Shown here piece by piece: positions 63,152 to 64,000 of a stretch of 64,000 nucleotides of DNA. Source of the stretch: Betaproteobacteria bacterium (GTDB lineage Bacteria; Pseudomonadota; Gammaproteobacteria; Burkholderiales; SG8-41). The stretch's first letter is position 1. Each line of letters starts with the position of its first letter. Location: the NCBI GenBank assembly GCA_016192825.1, contig JACPTK010000074.1, positions 1 to 64,000 on the forward strand, in the 5' to 3' direction. Under the pieces are notes generated by a model. It worked only from the letters and a program-made list of their open reading frames with translations, made no database searches and had not been told where the DNA came from. The position numbers and the translations under genes are program-made.

Positions 63152-64000
63152 ATGAGTAAACAGCTGATCATTGCCGAGAAGCCTTCGGTCGCCGCCGACA
63201 TCGCACGCGCCCTCGGCGGCTTCACGCGTCATGGCGATTATTTCGAAAGCGGCGAATACGTTCTGTCCTCCGCGGTCGGTCACCTGCTCGAGCTCACCGT
63301 GCCGCCGGAACACGACGTCAAGCGCGGCAAGTGGTCGTTCGCGCACCTGCCGGTGATCCCTCCGCGGTTCGCCCTCGCCCCGATCGAAAAAAGCGAAAGC
63401 CGCCTGAACGTGCTGCTGCGTCTGATCAAGCGCAAGGACGTGACGGGTCTCATCAACGCCTGCGACGCGGGCCGCGAAGGCGAGCTTATTTTCCGCTGCA
63501 TCGTGCAGCATGCACGCGCGAAGAAACCGATCCAGCGCCTGTGGCTGCAGTCTATGACACCGGCTGCGATACGCGAAGGCTTCGAAAGCCTGCGCCCCGA
63601 CCGCGAATTGCTGGCGCTTGCGGACGCGGCAAAATGCCGCTCCGAGGCGGACTGGCTGGTCGGCATCAACGGCACGCGCGCGATGACCGCCTTCAACTCC
63701 AAGGAGGGCGGCTTCTACCTCACGACGGTCGGCCGCGTGCAGACGCCGACGCTCGCGATCCTGGTCGAGCGCGAGGAGCGCATCCGCGCCTTCAAGGCGC
63801 GCGATTACTGGGAGGTGCATGCAAAATTCGGGGCCAAAGCCGGGGAATACTCCGGTCGCTGGTTCGACCCCGGTTTCAAGAAGAACGACGACGCCGAGCG
63901 CAGGGCGGAGCGGGTGTGGGGCGCCGCCGAGGCCGAATCGGTCGTCGCCGCCTGCCGCGGCAAGCCGGGGACGGTCAATGAGGAAACCAAGCCCGCCACG
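63152..64000 (+). CDS. topB: DNA topoisomerase III, N-terminal part (cut by window end)
   Basis: The frame runs from ATG 63152 to the window end (283 codons, no stop). It has the TOPRIM start SKQLIIAEKPSVAADIARAL, LINACDAGREGELIFRCIVQ (Mg-binding DxDxE-like block) and TVGRVQTPTLAILVEREERI, all typical of type IA topoisomerases of the TopB class, which decatenate DNA. The active-site Tyr would lie to the right of the window. The upstream gap (63054-63151) contains no other gene. Confidence 0.92.
   Translation, partial: MSKQLIIAEKPSVAADIARALGGFTRHGDYFESGEYVLSSAVGHLLELTVPPEHDVKRGKWSFAHLPVIPPRFALAPIEKSESRLNVLLRLIKRKDVTGLINACDAGREGELIFRCIVQHARAKKPIQRLWLQSMTPAAIREGFESLRPDRELLALADAAKCRSEADWLVGINGTRAMTAFNSKEGGFYLTTVGRVQTPTLAILVEREERIRAFKARDYWEVHAKFGAKAGEYSGRWFDPGFKKNDDAERRAERVWGAAEAESVVAACRGKPGTVNEETKPAT

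Overview
The window is GC-rich and densely coded. Its right-hand end has a gene order typical of Betaproteobacteria: def-fmt-rsmB-DUF4390-ntrY-ntrX on the minus strand, with a LysM protein gene, dprA and topB running the other way. A complete Calvin cycle operon with form II RuBisCO, sulfur-relay genes and several tripartite-tricarboxylate (Bug/TctC) receptors suggest a metabolically flexible betaproteobacterium that can fix CO2 and handle reduced sulfur. This placement comes from gene content and order; no database was searched.

Layout. (1) 1-1060: mobile and toxin-antitoxin debris (transposase C-terminus, 37-bp direct repeat, beheaded mazF), then an intact antitoxin-toxin pair. (2) 1185-18262: acyl-CoA metabolism. 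It holds a sulfurtransferase, a hotdog thioesterase, an iron-ADH-like protein, three carboxyltransferase subunits, one biotin carboxylase, one mini biotin carrier, NDP-forming acyl-CoA synthetase alpha and beta plus a deleted alpha copy, a class III CoA-transferase, a Bug receptor, a GntR regulator with a visible operator, and a crotonase. (3) 18387-31825: a glycerophosphodiesterase, then a sulfur-trafficking island. The island has a Cys-rich PAS-LuxR regulator, two DsrE-like proteins, a mini DsrH-like protein, a GT39 glycosyltransferase, a YeeE/YedE thiosulfate-type transporter, TusA, two paralogous one-helix membrane proteins, an FAD oxidoreductase, two radical SAM enzymes, a GT2 and a periplasmic rhodanese. 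(4) 32301-41015, minus strand: two carboxyltransferase/Bug pairs, a cupin, an amidohydrolase and a CobW-type GTPase. (5) 41134-53843: the cbb region (cbbM, cbbY, prk, truncated class II aldolase, tkt, gap, pgk, pyk, class I aldolase) with divergent cbbR. (6) 53846-64000: nitrogen two-component system, translation-initiation and RNA-modification genes, dprA and topB (cut by the window edge).

How the parts work together. The cbb operon regenerates ribulose bisphosphate and feeds triose phosphate towards pyruvate. Its class II aldolase is broken, and a class I aldolase in the same gene run can replace it. The acyl-CoA regions look like uptake, activation and carboxylation modules for organic acids. 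The sulfur island joins uptake (YeeE), cytoplasmic persulfide relay (TusA, DsrE-like proteins) and a periplasmic sulfurtransferase. Two of its promoters share a palindrome, TGATG-N6-CATCA, at an identical distance from the -10 box. This is the best candidate in the window for an undescribed regulated system.

Two kinds of intergenic repeat recur. One is a MITE/REP-like element whose outer hairpins begin with CTAG and whose inner ends carry GCAAAACCGCC/GGCGGTTTTGC. The other is a set of short-period arrays (7 or 9 bp) and inverted GCAAAG-type repeats. Most of them abut or include the stop codon of a gene. I saw no tRNA, rRNA or CRISPR array by eye, but could not run covariance models.
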